A DNA stretch of 64,000 bases from Gammaproteobacteria bacterium (GTDB lineage: Bacteria; Pseudomonadota; Gammaproteobacteria; Enterobacterales; Alteromonadaceae), in contig JAHKAA010000009.1 in NCBI GenBank assembly GCA_018825965.1, forward strand, positions 1-64,000. Reading direction: 5' to 3'. This document shows positions 19,066 to 28,606 of the stretch, piece after piece; position 1 is the first letter of the stretch; each line of letters opens with the position of its first letter. Below the pieces are notes generated by a model. It saw only the letters and a program-made list of their open reading frames with translations, did not search any database and was not told the DNA's origin. Made by a program: the position numbers and the translations under genes.

Positions 19066-20817
19066 ATGAAACTGGTTAAACATTTAGTCGCAGCGGCAGT
19101 GGTCTCTGGTTTGTCATTCAGCCTGATGGCGGTTGATTTAATAGTCTACAACGCAAAAATTCAAACCTTTGATGGCAAAGAATACTCGGCTTTTTCTGTC
19201 ACTAATGGCCGCTTTGAACAGTTAAGCACAGACGACCAAAGCCTGCTGGCGCAAAAAACAGCCAATACTCAACTGATAGACGCCCAAGGCCGTCGGGTGA
19301 TCCCTGGGATCAACGACTCTCATCTGCATGTGGTGCGTGGTGGTCGCTTTTATAATTTAGAAACCCGATGGGAAGGTTTAACCTCATTAAAAGATGCTTT
19401 AGCTTTGCTGAAAAAGAATGTCGCTGTAACACCAGAAGGGCAGTGGGCCCGGGTAGTGGGCGGATTCAGCCCTTATCAGTTTAAAGAAAAGCGTTTACCT
19501 ACATCGGCAGAGCTGACAGAGATAGCACCCAACACGCCGGTCTTTGTTTTACATTTGTACTCAGGTGCTGTGCTGAATAAAAAAGCCATGCAAGTGCTGG
19601 GGATCAGCAAAGATTCAGTAGCACCGAAAGGCAGTTATTATGAAAAAGATGTGCAGGGTGAATTAACGGGCCGTTTAATTGCCGACCCTAACCCGACTAT
19701 TTTGTACAAAACCATAGCTGCGCTGCCGCAGTTGTCGCAAGACGACCAACTGAATTCCAGCAAAGAGTTTTACAGCAAACTGCTGAGTTTAGGTGTCACC
19801 AGTGTGGTGGACGCTGGCGGTGGTGGTCATGACTTTCCTGAAAACTATGAAGCTTCTACCGTATTGGCTGTGACAGGTAAATTGCCAATCCGGGTGTCGA
19901 ATTACTTGTTTCCACAAACCCCGGGCAAGGAGTTAAGTAGCTTCAGCCAATGGATGAGCAACTACAAAAACAACCAGAACCTGCATTTGCATATGGATAA
20001 CGGTTATGTAGTGGAAGGTGGTGGTGAGTTGCTGGCGTGGAAAGCCTCTGACTACGAAAACTTTATGTCGGCACGGCCAGAGCTGGATGCGGACGCCGAT
20101 CCTGAATTAGAGCAAATAGTACGTTTGCATTTAGTGCAAGGCTGGCCTTTCCGTATTCATGCCACGTACGATGAGTCGATTGAACGTATGCTGTCGGTGT
20201 TTGAAACTATTAACCAGACTCAGCCGCTGAATAAAGTCCGTTGGATCATCGACCATGCTGAAACTATTTCAGATAAAAACCTGAAACGTGTCAAAGCTTT
20301 AGGTGGCGCTATTGCAGTGCAGGGCCGGATGGCATTTGCCGGTGAAGACTTTTTACAGCGTTATGGCAAAGCCAAAACAGAACAAAGTCCGCCTTTTAAA
20401 AAGATGCTGGAGCTGGGTATTCCGGTAGGTTTTGGTACAGACGGCACCCGTGTCGCCAGCTTCAACCCCTGGGCAACCTATTATTGGGCTGTATCGGGTA
20501 AAACTGTAGGTGGTACCCGTTTGTACGGTAAAGAAAACACGCTGGACAGACTCAGCGCCTTAAAAGTATTCACCTCTGGCAGTGCCTATTTTTCAGGGGA
20601 AGAACTGGTGAAAGGCCAAATTCAGCCTGGTATGTATGCTGACTTTGTGGTGCTGAATCAGGATATTTTAAAAGTATCTGAAGAGAAGCTATTACAGACC
20701 GAAGCGGAGCTGTCAGTGGTAGATGGTGAAGTGCAATACGCCAGCAAAAGCGCTTATCCTGCTTTGTATAAAAAGCCGGAAGCTGCTAGTCCAGCCTGGT
20801 CTCCTGTGAATCAATAA
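19066..20817 (+). CDS. exported amidohydrolase, YtcJ-like
   Basis: A 583-residue metal-dependent amidohydrolase (amidohydrolase 3 family) with an N-terminal signal sequence. Metal-binding motifs include DSHLHVV near residue 85, WIIDHAE for a later His, and GTDGTR for the final Asp. Family members hydrolyse amide or related bonds in varied compounds. It is the third gene of the exported trio and probably works on the same unknown substrate. A strong terminator follows at 20832. Confidence 0.85.
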   Translation: MKLVKHLVAAAVVSGLSFSLMAVDLIVYNAKIQTFDGKEYSAFSVTNGRFEQLSTDDQSLLAQKTANTQLIDAQGRRVIPGINDSHLHVVRGGRFYNLETRWEGLTSLKDALALLKKNVAVTPEGQWARVVGGFSPYQFKEKRLPTSAELTEIAPNTPVFVLHLYSGAVLNKKAMQVLGISKDSVAPKGSYYEKDVQGELTGRLIADPNPTILYKTIAALPQLSQDDQLNSSKEFYSKLLSLGVTSVVDAGGGGHDFPENYEASTVLAVTGKLPIRVSNYLFPQTPGKELSSFSQWMSNYKNNQNLHLHMDNGYVVEGGGELLAWKASDYENFMSARPELDADADPELEQIVRLHLVQGWPFRIHATYDESIERMLSVFETINQTQPLNKVRWIIDHAETISDKNLKRVKALGGAIAVQGRMAFAGEDFLQRYGKAKTEQSPPFKKMLELGIPVGFGTDGTRVASFNPWATYYWAVSGKTVGGTRLYGKENTLDRLSALKVFTSGSAYFSGEELVKGQIQPGMYADFVVLNQDILKVSEEKLLQTEAELSVVDGEVQYASKSAYPALYKKPEAASPAWSPVNQ

Positions 20818-20831
20818 GTTTTAAGCGACAG

Positions 20832-20867
20832 AAACCACCACCTGAATGCAGGTGGTGGTTTGTTTTT
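20832..20867. terminator. bidirectional terminator between amidohydrolase and LysR gene
   Basis: A perfect 12-pair stem (AAACCACCACCT with AGGTGGTGGTTT, loop GAATGC) is followed by TGTTTTTA on the plus strand and preceded by GA-rich sequence. It sits between the two convergent stop codons. Confidence 0.85.
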
Positions 20868-21768
20868 ACATATCTTCTGACGTAGGCAAATCCATACTCT
20901 GATAACGCAATTCACCTAAAAAAGTGCGGGCGGCTGGACCTAATTTGTCGGCGTCTAAAAACAGTAAATGCAGATTCACTTTGCGGCTTCTGCCATTACA
21001 AAGTGGCAGAGGTTTCAGCAAGCCTAGTTCCAGGTCGTCGACTATAGAAGTTAAGGGTAACCAGGCAAAACCCAGACCTTTTTTAATCATATCTATCGAG
21101 GTACGCATATGACTGACAGTCCAGCGCTGATGCGCTCCAAGCCAGCCTTCGTCGTTGCGCTTGGATATAGCTGAATCGCGCACTACTATTTGCCTATACG
21201 ATTTTAAATCTTCAATTGTCAGATCGCGGTTGATATCAAAGAGTGGATGTTTGGGGCAGGCAACCGCCATAAATTCAATCTGACATAACTCTTCGCTGAA
21301 AACATCTTTAATAGTCAGTGGCGAGACTGCAATATCAACCTGAAAATTCTCCAGCAGCTCTTTTGCTCCGGATAAAATAGATTCGCTTAGTTCAATCCGC
21401 AGCATTGGGAAAGCGGCAGAGGTGTTTTCCAGCGCTTTGTACAATAAACGCTGCGGGAATATTTCATCTACAGCTATGCGCAATTTGGTCTCTATACCTT
21501 CAGCTAATGTCAGGCCTATATCTTCAACGCGTGAGGCTTCATCCAGCAGATAATTAACCCGGCGCAAAATCATCTCGCCTTCTTCGGTCAGCAGCGTTTT
21601 ACGGCCTTCCACCCGAAATAAAGCCACACCCAAGCTGGCTTCAATTTTTTGCACAGCAGTGTGAATACTGGACTGGCTTTTGTGGATCACAGCCGCAGCT
21701 TGGTTAAAGCCGCCGTGATCGGCCACCACTTTAAACATTCGCCACTGTTCCAGTGTCACTTTTAGCAT
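20866..21768 (-). CDS. LysR-type transcriptional regulator
   Basis: A 300-residue regulator. The N-terminal helix-turn-helix is FKVVADHGGFNQAAAVIHKS and continues through QSSIHTAVQKIEASLGVALF, followed by a co-inducer-binding domain to the C-terminus. It converges on the exported hydrolase/cytochrome/amidohydrolase operon and is a candidate regulator of it, though LysR genes are usually divergent from their targets. No adjacent divergent partner fits better. Confidence 0.9.
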   Translation of the reverse strand: MLKVTLEQWRMFKVVADHGGFNQAAAVIHKSQSSIHTAVQKIEASLGVALFRVEGRKTLLTEEGEMILRRVNYLLDEASRVEDIGLTLAEGIETKLRIAVDEIFPQRLLYKALENTSAAFPMLRIELSESILSGAKELLENFQVDIAVSPLTIKDVFSEELCQIEFMAVACPKHPLFDINRDLTIEDLKSYRQIVVRDSAISKRNDEGWLGAHQRWTVSHMRTSIDMIKKGLGFAWLPLTSIVDDLELGLLKPLPLCNGRSRKVNLHLLFLDADKLGPAARTFLGELRYQSMDLPTSEDM

Positions 21769-22020
21769 GCTGTGCTTTATCCCTTTGCTACAGACAAAAA
21801 TCTGATCTGTAATTAAAAAAATCTAACTGCGTTAAGTAGTTGAGTATTTTACAACCCTGCAGACATTTGTCACTCAGGGAATAGAGTGATTAAAAAGCCA
21901 TACTGCTCAAATGACTAAAAAGTTAGTGCAGATTTGGTGTTGTTTTGTCGCCGTTATTTCATTATTGCTGCTAGAGTTAAGCCAGTATCAGCTGTTGTTT
22001 TGTTTTAGTGGTCGTGAGCT

Positions 22021-22746
22021 ATGTCTAAGTTTTTGTTGTCTTTCATATTATGGCTGGCTTGTACCCATCATGTTTCTGCACAGCATTCGTTACGATTTTT
22101 GATGCCTGACTATCCGCCTTATACCTATCAGGTAAGCGGACAGAATCAGGGCTTAGGCTATGAAGCCGTGGCAGCTATTATGGCGGATATTCAGCAGCCA
22201 TTTTCCGTGCAGTTAGTGCCGCACTTTGGTCATGCTGTCAGCGATATGCAGCGGGGAGTAGCGGATGGTTTTTTTCTGGCCACTGAAAGCGCAGAACGTA
22301 ATCAAGTTGCTGAGTTTTCAGAGCCGGTTTTAATGATCGAATGGACCTGGGTTTGGTTAAAACAACGCACTGATTTAGTACCGGATTCAAGCCACTTTAA
22401 GCACAATGCTCAGGTGTCAGCTCAATCCAACAGTAATATACACAGATGGTTAGAAGAGCATCACTATCAGGTTACAGCAGGAACTACAGATATCCGGGGC
22501 TTGTTGAATTTACTGAACTATAAAAGAGTGGACGCTATTTTGTTGCCAGAACTGACAGTCAATACTTTATTGGCAGAGCGGGCTGTTGATGCTGATCTGT
22601 ATAGCTTTCAACAGGAAATTAGTTTGCCCTTTGCCATCTATATCAATAAAAACTATCTGAAAAAACACCCGCACTTTATGCAAAAACTGAACGCTGCTAT
22701 TGGTCGTTATCAACACAAAGCAACCGCAAATAACACACAAAGCTGA
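22021..22746 (+). CDS. periplasmic substrate-binding protein, family 3-like
   Basis: A 241-residue protein with a signal peptide (MSKFLLSFILWLACTHHVSA). The fold is like amino-acid-type binding proteins: LRFLMPDYPPYTYQ, GLGYEAVAAIM and GVADGFFLATESAERN. No ABC permease or ATPase lies nearby. It belongs to the stand-alone group common in Alteromonadales, whose role is often unknown. Ribosome-site evidence at 22021 is weak, so the start is less certain than the protein. Confidence 0.78.
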   Translation: MSKFLLSFILWLACTHHVSAQHSLRFLMPDYPPYTYQVSGQNQGLGYEAVAAIMADIQQPFSVQLVPHFGHAVSDMQRGVADGFFLATESAERNQVAEFSEPVLMIEWTWVWLKQRTDLVPDSSHFKHNAQVSAQSNSNIHRWLEEHHYQVTAGTTDIRGLLNLLNYKRVDAILLPELTVNTLLAERAVDADLYSFQQEISLPFAIYINKNYLKKHPHFMQKLNAAIGRYQHKATANNTQS

Positions 22747-22938
22747 TATCTGATTTAAGATTGTTGATGCCAGGCGCTGCGTTGCAACTATTTGCAACTG
22801 GCTCAATCATAGTTGTGTTATTCAGCGCAGATTTAACCAGGGCTGGGAATACTGGCAAGCGTTTTAACGCAAGGATGACGTGAAAGGTTGCAAATCGGCC
22901 TTGTTCTCCTACAATGGCGCGGCAACTGGAGGGTGGTG

Positions 22939-23664
22939 ATGAAATTTTCGGCAGTATTGCTGTTGGCTTTAGCGGCCAATTCGGTGATGGCAACTGAATG
23001 GTGGCAAACCAAACAGGACCCAAATAATACCCAGGTGATAGCTTTGGGGAAAAAGCCTGTGCTCTCTGTGGCAAACTGCGCGGAAGATACGGCGCTGCGT
23101 TATTACCTGAAAGCCGAAAAAATTACGGCGTTGCAAAATACCTGGTATCAACAGGCCAGTGAAGAACCTCATACCTCTTTGTATCGCTGGATTTATGGAG
23201 CCACCTGGCTTGAGCGATTAAATCAGGCGGTGTGGCCTGGTGCTGAAGCTTTCACCAAAGTGGCCTTCCCTGGCGATATACAGCAACTGACGATGGAATT
23301 TCCTCAGTCTGAACAAGAGCATTTAGCTTTTGATGATGTGCTGGTCTTTAATCTGCACTTTGCCGGTTTTACTGCTGATCATAAGCCTGATTTGCGTATC
23401 CATCTGGACAGGAACCTCAGCAGGGTGGCTGGTGTGGCAGATTTGGATTTGGCGCTGAATCATCGCTTAGCAGACAATATTTGTGTGGTGCATAGCCTGA
23501 ATCAGCTGGCACAGGACAAAGAGGTTGAGTTGAAAATTAAAGGTAAAACAGTGCCCAAGCTGAAAATCAGCTCAGAAGCTGTCGCCAGCCAGCTCTGTCT
23601 GGTAGAAATTCATCAGCGACAGGCTGTCAAAGGTTCGCTGACCTTGCCCGTGACTCAGTGTTAA
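22939..23664 (+). CDS. exported protein of unknown function
   Basis: A 241-residue protein with a clear signal peptide (MKFSAVLLLALAANSVMA). The mature part begins TEWWQTKQDPNN and has three Cys residues besides the last residue. No known catalytic motif is visible. The ATG at 22939 follows GGAGGGTGGTG and is preferred over an upstream codon at 22888. It may be a beta-rich periplasmic protein. I do not recognise the family. Confidence 0.65.
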   Translation: MKFSAVLLLALAANSVMATEWWQTKQDPNNTQVIALGKKPVLSVANCAEDTALRYYLKAEKITALQNTWYQQASEEPHTSLYRWIYGATWLERLNQAVWPGAEAFTKVAFPGDIQQLTMEFPQSEQEHLAFDDVLVFNLHFAGFTADHKPDLRIHLDRNLSRVAGVADLDLALNHRLADNICVVHSLNQLAQDKEVELKIKGKTVPKLKISSEAVASQLCLVEIHQRQAVKGSLTLPVTQC

Positions 23665-23701
23665 CAGTCTGAAGGGGATTGTTATTTGCAGTACTGCTCC
23701 A

Positions 23702-24445
23702 CTATTTCCAGTACTGCTCCACAGTGATCTGCCCCGGATCGCGGCGCAAGTTCTTTTTCAGGCCAAGGCTTTCCAGCACTGCTTTGGTTTCAGTAATCAT
23801 TTGTGGGTTGCCACACAACATGACCTGAGACTGAGCGCTCAGGCTCTGGCCACAGCTTGCCTGTAGCAAGCCGCTTTGGATCAAATCCGGAATACGTTGT
23901 TTTAAAGCCCCGGCACAGTCTTGCCTTGTGACCACTGGCTGATAATGCAGTTGCTTGCCATACCTTTGCTGAAATTGCCGGATCAGCGGCTGATACACTA
24001 ATTCAGCTTCAAAGCGCACACTGTGCAGCAGAATAATGGAAGAAAAACGTTGCCACGGACTGTCAGTGCCCAACATCGATAGATAAGGACCAATACCAGT
24101 GCCGGTAGACATCAGCCAGAGGTTCTCGCCTTCAGGCACTTCATCCAGAATAAAAAATCCGCTGGCAGGTTGGCTGACTTGCACTGTATCGCCTGGTTTT
24201 AGCTGTTGCAGCAAAGGAGAAAGTAAACCATCAGCGACAGTGCTGATTAAGAACTCCTGCTCTTTGCTACCTGGGCTATTGAGCAGCGAATAAGCGCGTT
24301 GCGCCTTGCCACCCACTGTATCCAAAGCCAGCCTGACAAACTGACCGGCAATAAAGTCAAAAGGCTCAGTCTGTACTTTGATACTGAACAAAGTATCAGT
24401 CCAGTGCGTATTTGCTGTTACTGTGCCGTTAAGCCACTGCGCCAT
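23702..24445 (-). CDS. fpr: ferredoxin/flavodoxin-NADP reductase
   Basis: A 247-residue flavoprotein that exchanges electrons between NADPH and ferredoxin or flavodoxin. The FAD motif is RAYSLLNSPG and the NADP-binding motif is STGTGIGPYLSML. Later motifs are VMLCGNPQMI and the C-terminal VEQYWK. Length is as for E. coli Fpr. The 14 bases CAGTACTGCTCCAC, covering the C-terminal codons (23709-23722), are repeated exactly at 23689-23702, a small tandem duplication over the stop codon. Confidence 0.92.
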   Translation of the reverse strand: MAQWLNGTVTANTHWTDTLFSIKVQTEPFDFIAGQFVRLALDTVGGKAQRAYSLLNSPGSKEQEFLISTVADGLLSPLLQQLKPGDTVQVSQPASGFFILDEVPEGENLWLMSTGTGIGPYLSMLGTDSPWQRFSSIILLHSVRFEAELVYQPLIRQFQQRYGKQLHYQPVVTRQDCAGALKQRIPDLIQSGLLQASCGQSLSAQSQVMLCGNPQMITETKAVLESLGLKKNLRRDPGQITVEQYWK

Positions 24446-24560
24446 AAGCTGTTTCCTGTCGAAGTAAATTACGTAAGACTAATAACTAAGGCTTAAGAAA
24501 AGTGTCTGGTTATAGTTGACCATTACACTTCTGCCGCTCAACTCCCCAGAGCATATAAGA

Positions 24561-25151
24561 TCAGCGTGCTGCACATAGCGAAGCCGAAGCTCTGTCAATA
24601 TAGGCACTAAGAGGTGGAAGACCAACCCGGGAGCGGTACTCGTCCACTAAATCCTTGCTTTCCATTGCTTTAGGTGCCCACTTACCCGGTGCTTCGCAAT
24701 CCCCTTGTGTACCAAACCTCTGGAGCGTACCTTCTGCGACATGTATTCTGTCATGGAGAAAGGCTGCGTTTGCTGGCAATGCCTCGCCAATTGCCGCCAA
24801 CTCATACATAACTCCAAGGATTTTCTTTTGCAACTCCGGGTCATGATCAGCGTGTTGGGCCAAAAGCCAGGCTGCCCGCGCACCAGCTTCCCCAACTTCA
24901 CTCACTCTGGGCCAGCCATCGGTGTCCAATAGCTTTCTTAAGAAGATGCTATTTTCCCGGTCAATCTTCTCTACATGAACAAAATCCCCTGCGGACCGGG
25001 CCTGCTGATCCCTCTGTGTTCTTTCAACAAGTTCTTTTGCCAGGTCACTGGTAGCCGCATCCGCGATACTGTAAAAAGTCATACCAAAGGCCAAAGCACA
25101 TCCAACCATTCGGGTGGCTTTCGTTACTGATTTAACAAACGTTGTCATCAA
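24561..25151 (-). CDS. DUF6624-like exported protein
   Basis: A 196-residue protein with an N-terminal hydrophobic export signal ending SIADA. The mature part contains the pattern DQQAR, then VEKIDRENSIFLRKLLDTDG, a WPRVSEVGEAGARAAWLLAQ segment and HADHDPELQ, which I associate with the DUF6624 family. A conserved DRIHVAEGTLQRFGTQGDCE segment follows. Function is unknown. It is a single gene with no evident operon partners. Confidence 0.65.
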   Translation of the reverse strand: MMTTFVKSVTKATRMVGCALAFGMTFYSIADAATSDLAKELVERTQRDQQARSAGDFVHVEKIDRENSIFLRKLLDTDGWPRVSEVGEAGARAAWLLAQHADHDPELQKKILGVMYELAAIGEALPANAAFLHDRIHVAEGTLQRFGTQGDCEAPGKWAPKAMESKDLVDEYRSRVGLPPLSAYIDRASASLCAAR

Positions 25152-25249
25152 AAATATCCTCGCGGTAAAAACTCTCGCTTGTCATGCCAACTAGCATATC
25201 AGCAAGCTCTCTTGTCGCAACAGCGCCTGACCGGCTTTTTGCTTAAAGC

Positions 25250-25274
25250 AAAAAAAGCCCGGAACTCCGGGCTT
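25250..25274 (-). terminator. terminator of the S9 peptidase gene
   Basis: An eight-pair stem (AAGCCCGG with CCGGGCTT, loop AACT) is followed, reading on the minus strand, by seven T residues. It lies 18 bases beyond the peptidase stop. Confidence 0.88.
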
Positions 25275-25292
25275 GATGGGGTGAGGCGGCTT

Positions 25293-27362
25293 TTAGTTTG
25301 AACTGGTTTTGTATTGCTCAAACCAGGCCAGAATGTACTCCACTTTTGTGATCATCCGGCTGGGTTTATTGGCGATGCCATGAGGCGCGCCAGGAATACG
25401 GACCAGAGCTGTATCTACTTTGCGAATTTTTAAGGCCTGATAAAACTGCTCAGATTCACTGATGGGGGTACGTCTGTCATTTTCACCTGTCATCAACAGG
25501 GTTGGAGTGGTCACATTAGCTACCAGCGACAAAGGCGAACGTTGCCAATAATGTTCCACATGCTCCCAAGGCACACCTGGGAATTGGTGGAAGGTCTGGT
25601 ACAGGTAACTATCCCCTGTCAGTACTTTGCTCAGCCAGTTGATAATAGGTTTGACCACAGCCGCTGCTTTATAACGCTGAGTTAAACCCACAGCATAAGC
25701 TGTCGCTATACCACCAGCTGAACCACCAGCGATAAACAGGTTATCTTTATCGACAAAACCCAGCTCAATCATCGCATTCACACCTGAATCATGATCGGCA
25801 TAGTCTTCAGGCGAGCTGTATTTGCCGTGTAACAACATGGCAAAACGTTCACCATACGAAGAGCTGCCTCTGTGGTTGTCATAAAACACTACGTAACCTT
25901 CAGCTGCAAAACGTTGCATTTCAGCGCTGAAATGCGGGCCATAAGCCAGATGTGGGCCACCATGAATTTCCAGCATCATGGGGTATTTTTTAGTGGGATC
26001 AAAATCTGGCGGCGTAATGTACCAACCCTGGATAGGCTCACCGTCAAATGAGGATTTGTAATTAATTTCATGAACTTGCCCTAGCTTTTTATGCCCCAGC
26101 AGATCTTCGTTTAACTGAGTTAAAGTGCGGGTTTTGCCGTTCACTATCACAGCCACATCGGCCGGCCGCTGGGCATTGCCCTGAGTAAAGGCAATAACTT
26201 CATTGGCGACACTGTATTCACCGCTTAAATAAGGCTGAGGTAAGCCAGCGCCAGACACCTGATCCGTCAGTTGCTGCAGCTTGCCGGATAAAGACACTGA
26301 TGACAGAGTGCGTTTGCCTTTGTCGTCAAACTGGATCACTAAACTGCTATTGTCCAGCCATTGTGGATTGTCGACGTCCCGATCCAGATCTTTGGTCAGA
26401 TCTTTTATTTCACCTGAGCGCCAGTCCATCAGTTTCAGTTTGCCGTTGGTGTAAGGCACTTTTTCATTATTACCCCAGACAAAAGCCAGATACTTGCCAT
26501 CGGGTGAAAACACTGCGGAGCTCTCCTGGCCAGCCATACTGGTTAGCTGTTTGAGTTCGCTGCTGGCCAAAGTGAATTGATACAAATCGCTGTCGCGTGG
26601 CTGATATTCCCATTCTTTATGGGTGTTGGCTGAAAAAACCAGCGCTTTACCATCCGGTGTCCAGCTTAAATCTGAACCGTAGTTCAAATCTCCGCTCGTC
26701 AACTGACGTTCTTTGCCTCCGGTCGCAGGCAATACAAACAGATGGCGGAACTCTGATTTTAAAAAGCCCTGTCCGTCGGCCTGATACTGAGCGCGCTCTA
26801 TTAAAACAGCTGGCTCTGACCATTTAGCACCTTCAGGTTTTTTCGGCATTTTGGTGGCTTTGGCAAGTTTAGTCGGCTGAGCCGGCACATTCATGGTAAA
26901 GGCCAGGTGCTCACCATCTGGCGACCAGCTTAAGTTACCAGGGCTTTTAGGTAGTTGGCTGACTAAAGCAGTTTTGTTTTCTTTGATGTAATGCACATGA
27001 ATTTGGCGTGAGCCGGAGCGGTCAGAAATAAAGGCAATGCGGCTGCCATCTTCAGACCAGCGTGGGCTGCCATAGTTAAACTGATCAACAAATAAAGGGC
27101 TTTGGCGGCCTGTTTTTACGTCCAGTAACCATAAACTGCTGTGGGTGCCATCTGTCATAATATCGTTGCTGTTACGTACATACACCACTTGTTTGCCGTC
27201 TGGTGACACTTGTGGGTCGTTGGCATATTCCAGCGCAAAAATATCTTCAGATTCAAAATAAGGGCTGGTTGCAGCGGATGCCAAAACAGGTGCTGCACAC
27301 AATAACGCTGTGCTGGTGATACAGGAATAAATAAAGGGCGCAAAGGCCTGGGGCTTTTTCAT
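25293..27362 (-). CDS. S9-family prolyl oligopeptidase-type peptidase, exported
   Basis: A 689-residue peptidase. A signal peptide (ALLCAAPVLASA) is followed by a beta-propeller of TolB-like repeats (WSEDGSRIAFISDRSG, WSPDGEHLAFTMN, FSPDGKYLAFVWG). The C-terminal alpha/beta hydrolase domain has an oxyanion motif HGGPH, nucleophile GGSAGG, and a final His in PGAPHGIANKP. Relatives are acylaminoacyl or dipeptidyl peptidases that trim peptides in the periplasm. It is monocistronic, with its own terminator. Confidence 0.92.
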   Translation of the reverse strand: MKKPQAFAPFIYSCITSTALLCAAPVLASAATSPYFESEDIFALEYANDPQVSPDGKQVVYVRNSNDIMTDGTHSSLWLLDVKTGRQSPLFVDQFNYGSPRWSEDGSRIAFISDRSGSRQIHVHYIKENKTALVSQLPKSPGNLSWSPDGEHLAFTMNVPAQPTKLAKATKMPKKPEGAKWSEPAVLIERAQYQADGQGFLKSEFRHLFVLPATGGKERQLTSGDLNYGSDLSWTPDGKALVFSANTHKEWEYQPRDSDLYQFTLASSELKQLTSMAGQESSAVFSPDGKYLAFVWGNNEKVPYTNGKLKLMDWRSGEIKDLTKDLDRDVDNPQWLDNSSLVIQFDDKGKRTLSSVSLSGKLQQLTDQVSGAGLPQPYLSGEYSVANEVIAFTQGNAQRPADVAVIVNGKTRTLTQLNEDLLGHKKLGQVHEINYKSSFDGEPIQGWYITPPDFDPTKKYPMMLEIHGGPHLAYGPHFSAEMQRFAAEGYVVFYDNHRGSSSYGERFAMLLHGKYSSPEDYADHDSGVNAMIELGFVDKDNLFIAGGSAGGIATAYAVGLTQRYKAAAVVKPIINWLSKVLTGDSYLYQTFHQFPGVPWEHVEHYWQRSPLSLVANVTTPTLLMTGENDRRTPISESEQFYQALKIRKVDTALVRIPGAPHGIANKPSRMITKVEYILAWFEQYKTSSN

Positions 27363-27565
27363 TGGTAAACCTCTTCTGATAAGACAGCGACTAAACTAAC
27401 CTGCCTTGGAGTGATGCACAATTTAGCAGCGACCAAAACCTGAATTTAAGCGTTTAGTTTGCCTGCTTATTTGGCCTGAAGCCAGTCACTACGGCGCTGG
27501 CGGCTGGATTTTACCACTCATTTTGTTTACACTGGCGCCACCCTTCTTTTGGTTTGTAGTCTCTT

Positions 27566-28600
27566 ATGTCGTTAAAAAGTCTGAGTGTTTTGGCCCTTCT
27601 TCTTGTTGGTTTAACCGCCTGTAGTCAACCCGATCCTATACAACGTATTTCAGGCCCGGCCCAGGGTTCCAGCTTTACTGTCAGCTTCTGGACAGAGCAG
27701 GGTACCGACAAAAGTGCTTTGGAAAAGCAGCTAAAAGATGAGCTGGATCGTATTGATCTGCTGATGTCTAACTACAGACCAGACTCTGTCATTGAGGCCT
27801 TTAACGCTCAGCAAAGCCAGGACCTGATGGAAGTAGGGGAAGAATTGGTACTGATGGTGGATATTGCCAAACAAATATCGGCTTACAGTGAAGGTTGTTA
27901 CGACTTAACAGTAAAACCCTATTTTGAACTCTGGGGTTTTCGGGGTGATAAATTAACCAAACCCAGTGCTGAGCAAATTCAGACACTGAAACAAACTATT
28001 GGTTTAGACAAAGTAAGCAGTGACGGCAGCCGTCTGGTGAAACATAGTCCGGGTTTAAGAGTGGATGTGTCCTCCATAGCTCAGGGTTATACAGTAGGCC
28101 AATTGGCCAAAATTCTTGATAAAGCCGGTATTCAGAATTATCTGGTGGAAGTAGGAGGCGAGCTGGTCAGTAAAGGCAAAAAGCCGGAAGCTAAAGCCTG
28201 GCGTGTTGCTATTGAAAAACCTCTACCTGATTCACAAAAACTACAAAAAATCATCAGTGTGCAGCAAGACGAGCCTTTATCTATTATGACCTCAGGCACT
28301 TATCGCCATTTTTATGATCTGGATGGTGTACGCTACAGTCATGTACTGGATGCCCGCACTGGTACACCTGTCACCCACAATACGGTGTCGACCACTGTTT
28401 TGATACCAGACCCCACCTGGGGGGATGCCTGGTCAACCGCCTTTTTATGTATGGGCAGCGAACAGGGACTGAAAGTGGCAGATGAACTGAAGTTGCCTGT
28501 GTTATTTATTGATCAGCAAGGCACAGATTTTATTGAAAAACCAAGCCAGGCCTTAACTGAAGCTTTAGCTTCAGGTACAGCCTTCAGCTTCGTGGAGTAA
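27566..28600 (+). CDS. apbE: FAD:protein FMN transferase, lipoprotein
   Basis: A 344-residue ApbE-family flavin transferase that attaches FMN to Thr residues of target proteins, typically NqrB, NqrC or RnfG. A lipobox (LTACS) gives a lipid-anchored mature protein starting at Cys19 or nearby. Characteristic motifs are ELWGFRGDKL, VDVSSIAQGYTVGQLAK and YLVEVGGELVSKG. The metal-binding region is VLDARTGTPV. In many relatives it lies beside nqr genes, but here it heads a cluster with yihY, pip and dtd. Confidence 0.93.
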   Translation: MSLKSLSVLALLLVGLTACSQPDPIQRISGPAQGSSFTVSFWTEQGTDKSALEKQLKDELDRIDLLMSNYRPDSVIEAFNAQQSQDLMEVGEELVLMVDIAKQISAYSEGCYDLTVKPYFELWGFRGDKLTKPSAEQIQTLKQTIGLDKVSSDGSRLVKHSPGLRVDVSSIAQGYTVGQLAKILDKAGIQNYLVEVGGELVSKGKKPEAKAWRVAIEKPLPDSQKLQKIISVQQDEPLSIMTSGTYRHFYDLDGVRYSHVLDARTGTPVTHNTVSTTVLIPDPTWGDAWSTAFLCMGSEQGLKVADELKLPVLFIDQQGTDFIEKPSQALTEALASGTAFSFVE

Positions 28601-28606
28601 CACCTG

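Noticed and set aside
21911..22102. Small hydrophobic ORF before the 22021 binding protein
   Set aside because: It overlaps the signal-peptide region of the better-supported gene in another frame and has no ribosome site.
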